Of a stretch of 64,000 nt of DNA, positions 43,605 through 57,813 are shown one piece after another. The translations under genes and the position numbers were made by a program. Source of the DNA: Lithospermum erythrorhizon (Eukaryota > Streptophyta > Magnoliopsida > Boraginales > Boraginaceae); assembly GCA_019722365.1 (NCBI GenBank), contig JADFUC010001333.1, positions 186,001 through 250,000 of the forward strand, written 5' to 3'. The notes beneath the pieces were generated by a model. The model was not told where the DNA came from. It did no database searches and saw nothing but the letters and a program-made list of their open reading frames with translations. The first letter of the stretch is position 1; every line of letters starts with the position of its first letter.

Positions 43605-43934
43605 ATGGGCAAACTTGGATCCGAGTTGTTGGTGTTGCAACTAGCAATGGTAATGCTATTACTAATTGCAAGCCAGGTGAACTCTCAGTCAACACCAAAA
43701 TCCATTTGTGGAGTGAAGATATCGGAGCTTGCACTATGTATTCCGGCAATAAGTGGTGAGTCTCCACCGCGCCCAACGAAAGGATGTTGCAACGTCATAA
43801 AGAAGGCGGACTTGCGATGTTTGTGTAGCTTCAAGTCGCAACTCGTCAATTATGGAGTCAAGCCTGAGAATGCCATGGCTTTGCCTAAGAAATGTTATAT
43901 TACCAAGAGCAAGATTCCTAAGGCGTGCAAATGA
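43605..43934 (+). CDS. DIR1-like non-specific lipid-transfer protein
   Basis: Intronless, 109 aa. Residues 1-27 are a signal peptide ending at VNS. The mature part has the eight-cysteine motif: Cys35, Cys45, Cys61-62, Cys72 and Cys74 (CLC), Cys97 and Cys108. Spacing C-X9-C-X15-CC-X9-CXC-X22-C-X10-C fits the DIR1-type lipid-transfer proteins, small apoplastic carriers with a hydrophobic pocket; Arabidopsis DIR1 takes part in long-distance signalling in systemic acquired resistance. The first Met at 43605 precedes the hydrophobic core. Family is firm; whether this copy acts in resistance is not shown. Confidence 0.9.
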   Translation: MGKLGSELLVLQLAMVMLLLIASQVNSQSTPKSICGVKISELALCIPAISGESPPRPTKGCCNVIKKADLRCLCSFKSQLVNYGVKPENAMALPKKCYITKSKIPKACK

Positions 43935-44505
43935 TAATGCAACCCCAAATCTCTAAGCTATCTTCATAATCTTATGTGCTGCTTATGTTTTGAATGTGTT
44001 TTTTCCATACGTAATTCAAATTGATGTGAGATGCGTTTTCTTTTGGAAATGTACTACTTACAGTTTATATTTGCAATATGAGTGAATAATAATACTGTTT
44101 GTCAATTTTGTTCAATTCATTTAGTACTATCTTATTTCATTCCTTCTTTCCCTTAATGCCCATATCAAAACTTGGAGCTTATATATGGTAATTGTAAGAA
44201 TGCACATTACGTGGACTGAGAGCTCACAAAAATAACAATTTATATCGCCTTAATAATTGATATGTATAATTTATTGATTTTTCATTAAAAATATTATACA
44301 ACTTATATAAATATATTTGTATTCAAAATTAAAAATCCAACCATCAAAATTCATAAAATATTTAACAATCTTTTTAAATGGAAGGAATATCATTCTCATT
44401 CAAGCAATGACGATTTACAATTATTTGAGCCATTCAAGTCCTCGATACACGGTCCTGCCTCCGATTAAGATCATTAACCTCACGTACTACTATTGTTTGT
44501 CGCTT
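43935..44505. other. Intergenic, no gene recognised
   Basis: Contains the 3' UTR of the lipid-transfer gene, with AATAA-type motifs near 44085-44095, and AT-rich DNA up to the LTR-like repeat. No gene supported. Confidence 0.45.
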
Positions 44506-44850
44506 GGTAAGTTCTCGAATATATATTTTCTGGTTTGCTGGAAAGATTTCGCATTTAAGACTATATTGCATTAACTCGTGAAAGATTCCCCCAAGCATTT
44601 AAGATTGAGATTTGCATATAGCTTTGTGCAAATATTTCATGAAAGATTTCCATATATGTCTGTTGCCTCTACCCTATATGAGTCAAGCCTCACAGATCCG
44701 ACCATACATCAATCACACATAATTTTAAGAGAAATGGTAGCCTAAAAGATTCGGTAGATTATATTCGAGAAATGGGGTTAATTTCTAAACTTCTAACTGA
44801 ATGTAATTATCGCTACACTATAACAATCATCGGTAGTTTTTCATCAGAAA
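44506..44850. repeat. LTR-like direct repeat, left copy
   Basis: Shares GGAATATATATTTTCT-type start, GTAAGTTC, CATATATGT, CTACCCTATAT, AACAATCATC and the end TTTTTCATCAGAAA with 46866-47201. Many substitutions separate the copies. Confidence 0.7.
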
Positions 44851-46865
44851 TAACTTTAGCCATAAGTGATGTGTTTCTGGAGCCTAGACTTTGCTCAGTT
44901 CTATAATGCATGCTCGGGAGCAAGATGTTCCCGGCCTAGAATATCCTATCACACGCCTGCACTCCAGCTACATCGCAGACCGAACCTACATCTTTGTGTC
45001 TTTTAATCTATACCACGATTGCTTATCATAGCTAATGATTTGTACTATCAATTGAAAGTATCGACAAATGGCCTAACATCGCTGCTCCAAAGAAATCTAT
45101 TTCCACAACAGCACGAACTTTCAATCTAGATTTGTGACTGACATACAGAGCCGGTGACATCCTCAATCAAAGCGCGATGAAAGAAAGTTCAATAACCGGG
45201 CCCACCTATTATTCAAATCATGTTGGGTCAAAATATGAGACATATCAGATCTATGGTGATATTAAAAACATGGAAATTTGTTTTCTGCAAGACTTGACCC
45301 TCCACTACACACTTTAACTCACTTAGTCACCTAAGTGATCGGTAAGCCCGAATTGGAATGAACTATAAAGGAACGGAAACCTCAATGGAAAATTGCCTCT
45401 GATTTAACATAGCGTGAACATAAATGTTGGAGAGCATCGATCCGACTGCAAGGCTGTTGCTTGGGAAACTCTTGTTGTACAAGAACTCACAAAGTTCGTA
45501 GGTCGCCTCCCAACTTCTCAATACCACCAAATTTATAACTATACTTTAAATTCAAGAAACCAACATTGGAAATTAATATCAACCTGTGAGATATCCAATT
45601 AATTCTATGACCTCATAAACACGCCCAAAGAAAAGATGACTGCTGCAAGATTCTCAGATCTCTTCCCCAACAAATTCTAATTCCAAAGTGGTTGTCATGT
45701 GTTGTTTAACATCCCAATGGCTATTTTAAGTCCTCATTGACACTAAGAAAGATAAAGAATCAAGCAACACCTACAAACCGTACCTATCCGATACCGTACC
45801 TACTGTATACACAAATGTCAAAAAGGATGAATCAACAAGCCTATGTAGATCTAAAAGATGGCGTTATGGTCATAATCGATTCAATGTCCAACTTTTTCTT
45901 ACAAAGGTAATATTATCCAAGTCGAGAAGAAAGAAACTAAATTGAAGATTGTTGTACCATACCTAACCTGAATCAGAGACCAAGAAAGCCAGATAATGGC
46001 AACAGATGTCTTAAGCGAAGAAGTCAAGGGGATGTACGAAAAGCTCGATTATAACAAGTTGATGCTTGTACATGAAAACAGCGAAAGAAAATAAACGCCT
46101 CCTCACGAATGATGTTAATTCGTCAACTCCTGGCTAAACGGTTGCCGAGGATCGAATTTAATTAGAAGAAACCGTCCATATGCTCAATTCCTGCACACTT
46201 AAACCGCGATGAAATTTTCTCCGGGTCAATCTCCAAATGACCATACAAAGGCCGATATGTCATCGGACGTTCTAAAGAATCAAAAGCTTGTTCCAAATTG
46301 TAAAGGTAGCAATATCTCAACAAATTAATCGGTCGTTCTAATGCATTACCCACAACAAGTTTAAGAAATTGCATGCCATCACTACAAAAGAAAGGTCACA
46401 TAAGCACCTACCGCTAAGGCGTTTTTCCCATGAAGGAACATTCATCATCGACGGGTCGATTCCTCATATTCAAAATCTAAAATTGTTCATCATAAGGAAT
46501 GTAGGTCAGGTAATTGAAGGTAGCTCAACACAAAGTGAATGAAATCAAGAAACGATTATCAAGGTAATTCTTGTGCTATGAATCTATGGATCTTCGTGGA
46601 AAGAAAACAGTTTAACATATCTCTCATTCCGAATGTACATGTCAGGCGAACTTTATACGCAGTGGAGCCAACGGTCAGCCGGAGGTTCTGTACTAGTGTT
46701 AATCACTGTATGGTGATAAATCTAATTGAAAAATTCATCTTTTGTCGTAAGTGTGATTGATTTTTTGAGGCAAAAAGGAGGCAGATGACATGGGAGAGCT
46801 ACAACGCACATCAAAAAGGGACCGTTGGTAGTTTCTATTGACCAATATTTTGTCACGCCGATTTT

Positions 46866-47201
46866 GTAAGTTCCTGGAATATATATTTTCTATTGGCCGA
46901 GATTTCAGCACACATCATACAGAATAACTCGGAAAGATTCCGCAAAGACGGGTAAGATCGAGATCATATGAAAATATTACTGTTTTGCCAAAGATGATTT
47001 CATATATGTTTGTGCTCCTACCCTATATAAAGAGTCATATCCGAATTACATACTCACCCATAATTCTAATGAGCGAGCCATAAAAAGATTCGAGATATAT
47101 TTTCAGAGGCTGAATGTTGTGTTAATTCTCTAAACTTAATCCTGAATGCACATTGCTTATGACACTACGTTATAACAATCATCATAGTTTTTCATCAGAA
47201 A
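46866..47201. repeat. LTR-like direct repeat, right copy
   Basis: Counterpart of 44506-44850, starting at GTAAGTTCCTGGAATATATA and ending at TTTTTCATCAGAAA. Confidence 0.7.
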
Positions 47202-50200
47202 CACCGAATAAGGAGATAATGGTTTCTGGTGACTTCCATGCACATTGGAAAGAGAATGCTCACAAGATAAAGTTCTACCAGAATATCTCAATATCATAAG
47301 AAAATCCTTCACCTGCAATCTTGACCGAACCTTATCATCTTGCTATTTTTGAATTTCATTATTTCATTATTTGTCAGATCATCACTCAATCTGTTGCTAT
47401 CGACAATGATCTAAAAAACGTTGCCCAACAAATCTATTTCATGTTATGCTACGAACTTCTTTCTTTTCCAAAACCCAATCAGGTGATTCTAACATTCCAC
47501 ACAAAAACAATCGAACAAAAAATAAAATGAATGTTTAACATCATCAATCAAACAAATAAAATATCCCCTTCAACATTGAACGACTATTGAAAATTCGTGG
47601 GCGGAGGGCACTAGACACAGACATACATGACAAAAAGTCTTATCTCCAAAGTTACTAATATTATTTCTGATCACTAAACATAAAAACCATATGTATATGT
47701 ATTAACAAATCGTATTCAATCAAGACAACTATAATATTCGGTCGTTTGGTCAAGTGCACCATGTGCCTCCATTTGATAATTTCTTCATGAAATATAATAA
47801 ATTTAGTGCTTTTTGTTTGTTAATTGGTGGATCAAAGAGTAAGTGATTACATAAGATTGTGAAATTACTTAATACATAAATCAAGCCCTCACAAAAGCTT
47901 GATCGATACACCGTAATTATTGCTTCATCTACAATATATAAATGAATGTCATTAATACATTACTCACCATCTATCTGCTTAATATAAATTAGTGGCCTAG
48001 TTAATATATTTAATACTCATCTACATTGAGCAATAGTATTTTTTTATGACCAATTTGATCTACAACTAAATGATTTGGTTTTGCTAAACTAGTTTTTACA
48101 TTTAACATTAAAATAATACTGTACAAAACTTATACAAAAGATCATGTACTACGAGTGTCAAATTATAAATAGCTGCTAAAAAAGATAACATGCATAATTA
48201 TGATCAAATAATAAAAATGAAGGAGTTGAAACTTTTTCTAAATAGAATAGGTTCACATAAAGATTCTGCAATTCTACTAATAATAATAACGATTTAAAAA
48301 TTATTCTATAAATTTTAGAGAGAGAATTTATTGATAAATAATTATATTAACTATTATAATAGAAGTGATCAATATATATAGACAAACTAATACTCAACTT
48401 AAACCCTAATAAACCTTAATCTAATATAATAGGTCTAGTCGGACCAACAATACCATATGAACTCTAACATACTCCCTATTACTCGATCGACAAAATTAAA
48501 ACCATTCAAATGGAACACCCTGCAATATATATAATAAACATATATATATCAGTTTCGTTATTTGAGAAATATCCTGTCACATATAGCTTACACAGAAGAT
48601 AGATGTTGTAAGGATATCAATACATGTATGTAATAATGATAATTCAGCATGAACAGTAATAATAAGCAAAAGATCAACAGCGGAGCATATCTGTCTTCGA
48701 TGTCTAATACTTTTAAGAGGAATTCGGGTATATCGAATGCATATTTTTCTTTTAAATTATTGATAGAAGGCATGGCCTAATTTATTATGCCTTTAATATA
48801 CCTGCCTTCAAGCTGCTGAATTATGAACTTCATTGTCATTTGGTTATTGATTTACACTTTACTTTGTTGGATCCAACATTTTGGTGGGCACTTTCATCAC
48901 CTTGTTTAAACTCTAAAAAAATTATATTAGAGTGAATAAATTAGGGAAGAAAATCTCGTGCCGTATCTAGTGACAACAAAGAGAATAAAGCACAAGAATT
49001 TTATTTAGGGTAAAGTAATTATATAAATGAATATACAAATTAGGAGGGCAAACAATTTAATTTTTAAATAAATAAATGATAAAATTCTCATTTTTAATAA
49101 TAAAATATACTCCCTAAATTTATATATCGTAATAATTCTATTGATTTCGGTCATTATTATGGGAACTTTGGGTCATGTAATTTTGTATAGTTAAAAATGT
49201 TTACCTATACCTATATGGAATTTGTCATTAATTAAGCCATATTCTTCTTTTCCATCCCACAAAAGATTGGGTCTGACTAAGATTTTTTTGCTCATTCTTC
49301 AACTTTCACTATAGATATTTTTGCTCAGATTGTATAATACTAATAAAATCTATATCTGAAATCTAAAATTATGACTAAACTCTTTCCATTAAATATATTT
49401 TTACAAGAGATATTATACAACACAAATAAATATATTTAGCTTTTCAGCCAAAGCTCAAGACGAACAAAAATTTAAAAACGAACAACCTTATGAATAATTT
49501 GCGAGCACACCCACGCCTCCTAGTTACGTCTCCACTGAAAGGCACTATGGCGTGGCCAACTTGGCAATCCATATTGATGAATATGATAATAAAACCATTC
49601 TTGTTTAGCGGCTTCGTTGGTACTAAAATGAACAACACCTAGAATATATTTTAGTTTAATCATTATTGTGGAATTGGCATAATTTTTATCATGTTAACAA
49701 TAAAATATTCATTTATATATATTAAGAACCATCACATAGATGGATTCTATATAATAAAAGCATCTTCACAATTTGTATAATATCATAAGTTTGACTTTTG
49801 CCGAATTCTACTGGAGAAGATGGAAACGAGAGAAAAAATAAAAACATAATTAACTTTAGTTTGAATGAATGAATAATGAATTCTTGCCTTACACCTATAT
49901 ATGTAATCTTTTCATCTCAAATATAAATGAACTCAACTCCAATTAACCAACAAACCTTCTAACCGGTTTATTCTCCACGCAAGATCTCTACTTGTAATTA
50001 TCCTCAGCACAATAAATTTAACACTTTCCCCGCCACATTAACTTAAGACCTCAAATAACACCCACTTTTTAATTAACACCACAAAGAGTTGCCATTCGCG
50101 TTGTCAAATTACTTTCTCTCCCTTCCATCACCCAACATATACCCCAACATATTTTCATTTCTTCATTTATTTCATATATATAATTTATTAAATCAATAAT

Positions 50201-51949
50201 ACACAAATAATATTATAATTCCCAAAAAATATATTTTTAATATTTTAATTATTTTAAAATATTTTAATAATTTTTTAACACGCAAGAGAAAAGTGATTAA
50301 AAGTAAGGTTATCAAAAAGCAAACTTGATTTTTTTGGTGTCCAAATGACACAAACCTACGCTCTATTTATAGAGTTCGAAAAAATAAAAAAAGAATGTGC
50401 ATTAGTTTCTTTTTTTTTCGCTTAATTATTTAAAAACAATTTAAAATGAAATACCCGGCTAACCAAATAAGACGCCACGCTGCCCGGCTACCACCTCGCG
50501 ATATACATCGTGTAACAAGGCCTGACCTGGCCAATGTCAAATTTTTACTAAACTCCACTCATCCCTGATCAAATTTTAATCCCACCTGACGTCAAATTGA
50601 TTAATTCAATCGATCCTCCCATTAAATGATCCCCTCGGTCTCTAATCGATCCCCCTCAATGCACATAAATTTGCTTTTTGGACATTGAGTTGGTCAATAA
50701 TATGCAAGTGTGATCGGGCCGGGGCATCCTCTACGTTGCTGACGAGAAAATATCTTTTTGTACCAGTTGTATGTAGAACATACATAAATTTTAAATAAAC
50801 TTGTGAATAAATTAAAGACTTGATATCATGTTATATATACCTATGATCAAATTCAAGTATGTCTGTATTCTTGCTACCTTTATTATCGGATCAAACGGAT
50901 CAAATGAAAACCTTCCATCAAAGCCATCCAAGAAAAAACAAACAAAATGTTGCAAACACAATTTGATATGGAATTACAATTCACTAATACTACAATTATC
51001 CAGCCGACTCTCTATTACAAAGCACTATTAATTACTATCAATTCCCTTACGATTGACCCTACATATGCATTCTCTCAGAACAGAATGACCGCCTCCTTTC
51101 TCTTTGCCACATGCCAGCCAATGGTAGATCCAAATTTATCATCGCGTCATGTCCCGAACCCGATATGCCGTCGATCTCGAAACACTGCTGAGCGATCACA
51201 AACACCGACGATCAAGCTTAAGTACCTCAGATTTGATGGTAGAACAAAAATATGTTGCATTTAATTCAAAGAACAAGAATTTCAATTCAAAGTTAAGTAG
51301 CCCACTAATGTATTTAATTATTATTTATGTTAAAAGACAAGGAAATACACAGACTAACTTTTCATGCTGATCGCTTACACCATTGTTTGATCTTATCTAA
51401 TTCTAACCTACGAAAGTTCTTGGTCTATTTGTGTTTCAAATAATCGACCATACTCATTCAAAATTATATACTAAATTGATATTGCCAGCGATATAGTAAT
51501 TCAAATAAATGGCAAATATACCAACTACTAAACGTAGACACGTACATAAGTTTAGACTTTTAGACAATGTCGACTTTTAGAAGAAATAAATGGGGTTTTC
51601 AAGAGTCAGCTATGAATTAGTTTCGTTAATTAATTGGTTTAATACAATAGCATATGAATCTTCCAGATGTCCCATCAAAATAAAACAATGAAATAGCCGT
51701 GTCACCAGCAAAAGATTTGGTACAAGGACTTTCTTGAAACCTGTAGCTCTAAATTACTACTGGTCCAGATGGACATCCTATGTTTTGAATTGATTAATTA
51801 TTTAGACCAAACAAATTGTTTTCTTTTATACAACATCTTCATTTCTATAAAAGCTAATTATATTTATTTTCTTTTATATTATTAATTATTATATTACCCT
51901 TATTATAATATTTTCCTATCATTTAAAAAATATGTTTTTGGGACTTTTA

Positions 51950-52628
51950 AAAAGCGACTCCTATAATAATTTAATAATTAATGTCCTAAATATTTGCCTA
52001 ATTTATAACAATTCAAACATAATGGAATTATCTATTCTCTTATAATATGTGTAAAAGTCAATACTTACATGATGCTAATTACCATAATGCTCATTATCAA
52101 CATCTTCGTCCAATTATATAAAAAATACTCAACATATTTACCAATAAATAAAAGTGTTCGATATAATATTGCATTTGTTTTTTTTAATTTTAACATAACA
52201 ATAAGAAAATTGTATTTTAATGTAATGAATTAATCTACTCATACTAACATTTTTTGTATGATAATTATTCAATCATAAATTAAAAAATAATTTTTCTAAT
52301 CCCAAAAATTACTATTTAAGAATATATAAATTATGTAATATTTGTATTTCCCAACAATCAAATAATAAAAGTGGCAAGTTACATATTTAATACTCCATCC
52401 ATCCCCAATATCATCAAAGTTTTTAAATTTAGATTTCTACAAATTAAATGCTAAATTAATTTTTTTCGTTGTATAATATTTTAAAAACAATAACAATAAT
52501 ATTTTCATGTACTTTAATATGATATTTAAATTTATTCTAAAATCAAAATTACGTTTATCACGAAACAGAAAGTTTTTATCAATTTTAGAAAGACTTAAAT
52601 CAAGATGACAATCATTTAGTAATAGGAG
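51950..52628. repeat. Dispersed composite repeat, copy 1
   Basis: Aligns in direct orientation with 60530-61120, 8.57 kb away. Shared runs include AATACTCAACAT, TTTAATTTTA.CATAACAATAAG, ATTA.TCTACTCATACTAA and ATGATAATTATTCAAT. The homology continues across the MITE at 52393-52628, so repeat and MITE moved or were copied together. Confidence 0.75.
52393..52628. mobile_element. Stowaway-like MITE (236 bp)
   Basis: Begins CTCCATCCATCCCCAATATC and ends ACAATCATTTAGTAATAGGAG. The ends are imperfect inverted repeats and TA flanks both sides (52391-52392, 52629-52630). A truncated relative occurs in the copy at about 60968-61120. Confidence 0.65.
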
Positions 52629-55600
52629 TAATAAATTTGGATATTTTATTTAAATTTACCTTTTATTATAAGATATTAGTTTTTATGCTTAAACAAAATA
52701 TTCTATCTATAAACTATGATAAATAATTAATTGTGGTTTGAATCTATAACAGTTAAATTAAAAAAAATCAATTTTCACTATTTAATATCAATAGAATTAG
52801 TAACTAAAGTGTGATATCAGGTTTTAAAATTACAACTGTTCATAAAAATAAACCAAGATCAAATAAACGTATAAAATCGAATTACAAAACACGATATATA
52901 TAATTTTACATAATGTACGACTACAAAGAGTACTTACAATACGCAAATGGATATGCATTTAACTTTCAAACTTAATCCTCCATCAATCCCTTAAAGACTC
53001 GCCGAATGCCTCCAAGCAATAATCTCAAGGACGGATTCGCTAGAATCTTACGAAAGAATGGATAACAAAATGAGTCAAAAACTTGACACAAAAATGCTGT
53101 AGATAGAGGGTGGCCACTGGGAATGAATGAGAAGATGAAATGAACTTAGGTTTTCCATTTCATCTCTCTTCTGTATAGCCCTTCCCATTTCGTCCGGAAC
53201 AATCTGTCATAAATGTTTCAACCCATAGTTCCGTTAACTAACTTATTTACTAAAGCAGAATGAGCTCTCGGCTAAACTCGTCAATCGAACTAGCAAATTA
53301 ATCGATTCTCGGATTTTCATTCAATTAAGATTTACATTATCAATAAACTTCGACTGGCATCTCGTTGATTTTAATCAAGTCCCAATTTGACAATCACGAT
53401 TTAATTCCATACATGAAATATGACTCCAACGCGACAGATGTACCTTCTTGCGCCGTATTAATATTAATAATAATATAATTGACCATTATGATTATTATAT
53501 CGATTATGCAATTTGTGATCTAAAGAATCTCAAGATCCCGATATATCGCGAGGTTCCACTTGTAATTCATAATTACTATTTACCAACACTAGGCTCAAGT
53601 AACTCACTAACTAAAACTAGTAAATTGCTACAACAATCGTCAGAATAATTATAATCACTGTAGTAAATCAAAATAACGATTTCAACATATCATAATAATA
53701 ATACATATATTAGCTTTTACCTATATTGTAAATATAATTCATCTATTGTACTTTAAAAACACACTAATATGTATATTATAGGTACATTAATCCACTTTAT
53801 CGATTTAACATCTGATGACAAATCCCAGATCATCTTCTATTTGAATGACTTCTCGAACTTTTATATTATTCTCTTCAGAATTGTTTAGTTTACTGACATT
53901 TATATCATTAATCACATATATGCTTTTAACTTCAAGTATTAAAAAGCGACAAGATATAATTAAAAAGTTATGACGCTATCTTTATACCCAATGATTTTCA
54001 ATATAATTCATTTTAGCCCACATTCGAATGCTTATGTGACATTTAACGCATGAATCTATTCTATTTGTTTCTCAGAATTTCAAAATCGGCAGAATTTCAT
54101 AAAGCACCCTAATATTATTCACCATGTTGTAAATATTATCAACAACCCAATCTAATAGAAAGATGAAACTGAATAGTAGAACTATATCAATTTACCAACT
54201 CAATCGGTAATGATGTTTCTAACAATAAATAAAAATTACATAAAGTTGTATTATTAAAAGAAAGCCATGATTTCTATCAAATAAAGAAAACTAAGATTGC
54301 TTTATTAAACTTCAAACGTAAGAGTTGTACCAGAACAAAATCTTTTAAATCCGTTTATTAAAATTATATTGTCAAAATCTATAATCACATAACTACGAAC
54401 AAAATAAACTATAAATATAAACCAAAAGATAATTTATAGAATAATGGACATTTATTTATTATATCAATCTTAAATATTTGAAATATAAATAATTACGTAT
54501 AACGTAGGTACATTTTATTAGTATATAGAAATTTGAGTTGACAAATTAAAAAATTAATTACCAAAATTGAAATGAAAGGAATAAGGAGCAAACACCCAGT
54601 GATAGCCATGACAGATGCGTGGGCCAAACGAACATAACCACGTTTGCACGTTCCCATGCTCTTAAAAACGACATGAAATCATAGATTTTGTAATCAAAAT
54701 TAACAAAAGATTAATTTAATAAAAAAGGAGAGATAATTATATTCCTATTTGAATAATTGACTTAATTGATGATATACATGGGATATGAGTCCGTGACAGA
54801 GAGGAGCTGACCCTTGTTTTAGTCTTCCAACAGCTGTCACCCAATCAAAAGGTAACCCCACCCCCACCTTGCCATGGCTCGCTTGCTCCGTTACACAATC
54901 TTCAAATGGTTGATATTGTCACACCTAACTCGTTCGATATAAAACATTAACAAAGTTTTAAAATTATTAATATCAGAAGTAATTTTATAATACTGCCATG
55001 GATACGATCAAAGGACGTTCAATTATGATAGTCCCTATAAATTACACTTACATATACGTAAATGTATTATTTTTCATGTAAATTGTGATACGAAGTTTAA
55101 ATTTCATTAATGACACCACGCCCCACTATATTTTTAAATATAAACGATTAAATAAATCATTTTTAAATATAAATAATCAAATAATAATACTCAAAGACAA
55201 ACATAAACGATCAACTATACTTTCTTAAGGTTTAACTAATGATTTTAACTATAATCCGTTTTGTTCTTTTATGACTCAACTCCAGAATAAGACAATGACA
55301 TCATAACATTTATCTACTGCTATGTGGCTCGACTCACTAAATATATCTTAATTATCTTTAATATATATATAATTCAAAAAACATAAATACATAGTACCTT
55401 TTACATCGAGACATTTCAACCTTTTAAACTTATAATCCATGTAATCTAACAAGTTGAAAGTATAGTAAAAGTGTTAAGATTTGTTTTAGTCATTACATCT
55501 ATGATTTGTTTCAAAAGTATAGTACTTGTATGAAATTTAGAAAGTGCAGTTAATACTTGTTCCAATAAACAAAAATCCAAAATAAAAAAAGCATATAATG

Positions 55601-55871
55601 GTCTCTCTTCATTCAATAATCTTTACCAAATAAAGAGTACCATAATAAATCCAAAGCCTTCCAGCCTTGCTTTCTGCAACTTGCACCTAAAATAAAGCAT
55701 CTTTGTTTAATGAAACTATCAAATCTGCATTGTTGCATATTCTGAAACCCAATTGAGTGTTTGTTGAAATGTTTTTATTGTTTTCCTACTATTTGGCATA
55801 GGAATATCTATTTGTTCTGAAAAAGATTCCTTTTTTGTACCATCGTTCTAATACCTCTCTTTGCCTTTCAG

Positions 55872-57813
55872 CTCAAATTACAAACCCTTTTGCAAAAGAT
55901 TATACTTTGTACCGAAACCCAAATAATAAAAATGCTGGGAACTTCATGACGCTGAGTGATTTTCTGGTCCTTGCCCAAAACACCACTTCCGTTTCTGGAG
56001 TTCTAATAAAAGTAGAGGTTAGTTACCTTCTTGCTATGTACTCTGGAATGTTTTGGTTTAATAAAGATCAGTTTATCATCAATTGGGTGGCCCTATCCAT
56101 CTATACTCATGGAAATCTTAATTTATGATATGTTCAATAGATATGGAAGCTGCTCATTTTGAATTTTATAAATAACATTACATTGGGGTTATAAGAGTCT
56201 GCGTTATTCCCCTCAATGAGATATCTGGTCGTTTAGATAATATTTAGTGCTCCAGTTAACTACCTTTATGTTGTTCTGGTTTATTCTTCTTGTGCCGCAC
56301 AAGTGCATCTGTGTAGGGTGGGGGTGTGGGGGATTGGAATATCAGTATGTCAGAAGCTTGAACAGCATAACACGACTTTAGTGGTTTGTGATTGAAGGTC
56401 CTTATATAATCTAGAAGTTCCAGAATGGTAGGATGTAACTTTAATAATTAAATGTTATTAAACAATACCTTTTACCTTACTAGTCGTAGAACCTCCTTTT
56501 ACCTTTCTAGTCGTAGAACCTTATAAACTATTCTGTTCTAAGCTACAACAAATACCGAAGTCCTCATACATTCACTTCCTTTGGTTGTTTGCTTTCATTA
56601 TCTGAATCATATGTTTCTATCAGATGGAGGTGAATATTGTTTGCTCAGGCTCAGTTTATCAGACATTGCATGGTTTTTCCTGTTTTACTTGATCATATTC
56701 TTATGGTTACTTTGCTCTTCATACTCTCATATTCTTTCCATGTTTCTTTGTTGACAGAATGCGGCTTATCTAGCTGAAAAGCAAGGATTAGGGGTGATCA
56801 ATGCGGTTCTAGATGCATTGAACAAAACAGGTTACAATGACCAGACAGCGAAGAAAGTCATGATCCAGTCCACTAACAGTTCAGTTCTTGAGGAGTTCAA
56901 GAACACAACGTACGAGCTTGTTTACTATGTTGATGAGAATATTAGGGATGCCACAAACGCAACCATTTCGGATATTAAAAGCTTCGCCAGTTCTGTGGTT
57001 GTAAACAAGAAATCTGTCCTTCCCATCAACAACGCCTTTCTCACTGGTGTTACTGGTGTTGTGCCAAAGCTTCAGAATTTTAATCTCTCTGTCTATGTGC
57101 AGCTATTCAGTAATGAGTTTATATCTCAGGCATGGGACTTCTTTTCTGATCCATACTTCGAGTTGAATTCATTTGCACAAATAAGTGGCATGAATGGAGC
57201 TGTAACAGACTTCCCGTCAACGGCAAACAAGTACAGAAGTAAGTGCACTGAGTTTGGCTAGCATGCAAGAACATATTCTATGTTCATACTATTTACACTG
57301 CTAAGTTTGTTTGTATTCTCGAATCACATATCAAATGTTTTGCCCGTACGTGGTCCCACTATCCATGACGACATATGAAGCTGGGTAACAATCTTTCATT
57401 GTATAAATGCATCCTTTTTCATAACTTCCCCCCAAAAACTGATATTCTACTCCACTTCTCACTTTCGGTCCAGACTGTAATGTTTGCTTTGGTGATTTTC
57501 AGGGAACCGGTGCCTAAATTTCAAAGAAATGCCATCATACATGATCCCAGCTGGCCCAGGTGATCTCTTAAAAATTTTACAGCCTTCGGCCTACCCACCA
57601 GCAATCCCTCCCAGTCCAGTACTGTCAGAAGACGATGTCAATGAACCACCTTTGCCCGCAGTTACACAGAAATCTCCGTCTACTACAGGAGGCAATGCGC
57701 CTGGGCCAGCTGCTGCTCCTCCTCCTCCTCCACCAAATGGACAGGCTTCAGTCGCTGCAAGCATTTTCCTAAGTAGCCTATGTCTTCTGCTTGCAACGGT
57801 TCATGTCTGCTAA
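55872..57813 (+). CDS. GDPDL/SHV3-like GPI-anchored protein, 3' exons only
   Basis: Exons 55872-56017, 56758-57238 and 57503-57813 join in frame, with GT-AG borders, to about 312 codons of C-terminal sequence. ITNPFAKDYTLYRNPNNKNAGNFMTLSDFL, SGVLIKVENAAYLAEKQGLGV, VINAVLDALNKTGYNDQTAKKVMIQS and CLNFKEMPSYMIPAGPGDLL are hallmark blocks of glycerophosphodiester phosphodiesterase-like (GDPDL/SHV3/SVL) proteins. These are cell-surface proteins of about 750 aa needed for cellulose and pectin organisation. The C-terminus is Pro-rich and ends in a GPI-attachment signal (NGQASVAASIFLSSLCLLLATVHVC region). The first two exon groups, which should encode signal peptide, the first GDPD-like domain and half of the second, cannot be found upstream. 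Either this is a 5'-truncated duplicate or the 5' part is lost from the assembly. Confidence 0.8.

Larger units (their letters stand above)
44506..47201. mobile_element. Second degenerate LTR element, class unresolved
   Basis: Flanked by two direct repeats of about 340 bp (44506-44850 and 46866-47201). The 2 kb between has no long open frame. A weak plus-strand trace near 45826-45900 (NQQAYVDLK, and then QLFL) vaguely recalls the end of a Ty3/gypsy integrase, but I would not classify on that. No polypurine tract or primer-binding site was clear, so orientation is uncertain. It may be a LARD- or TRIM-like non-autonomous element. Confidence 0.6.
47202..55871. other. Gene-poor AT-rich stretch
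   Basis: About 8.7 kb with no recognisable gene. Short frames (for example 47321-47530, 49444-49638, 50828-51264 and 53448-53648) show no domain. It contains a dispersed repeat (51950-52628) with a MITE at its right end. A slightly GC-richer patch lies at 50450-50760. The 5' exons expected for the GDPDL gene to the right are not found here. Confidence 0.5.

Noticed and set aside
46162..46374. Minus-strand 70-codon frame inside the second LTR element as a possible transposon protein.
   Set aside because: I could not match LEQAFDSLERPMTYRPLYGHL to any known retroelement domain, and the frame is short.
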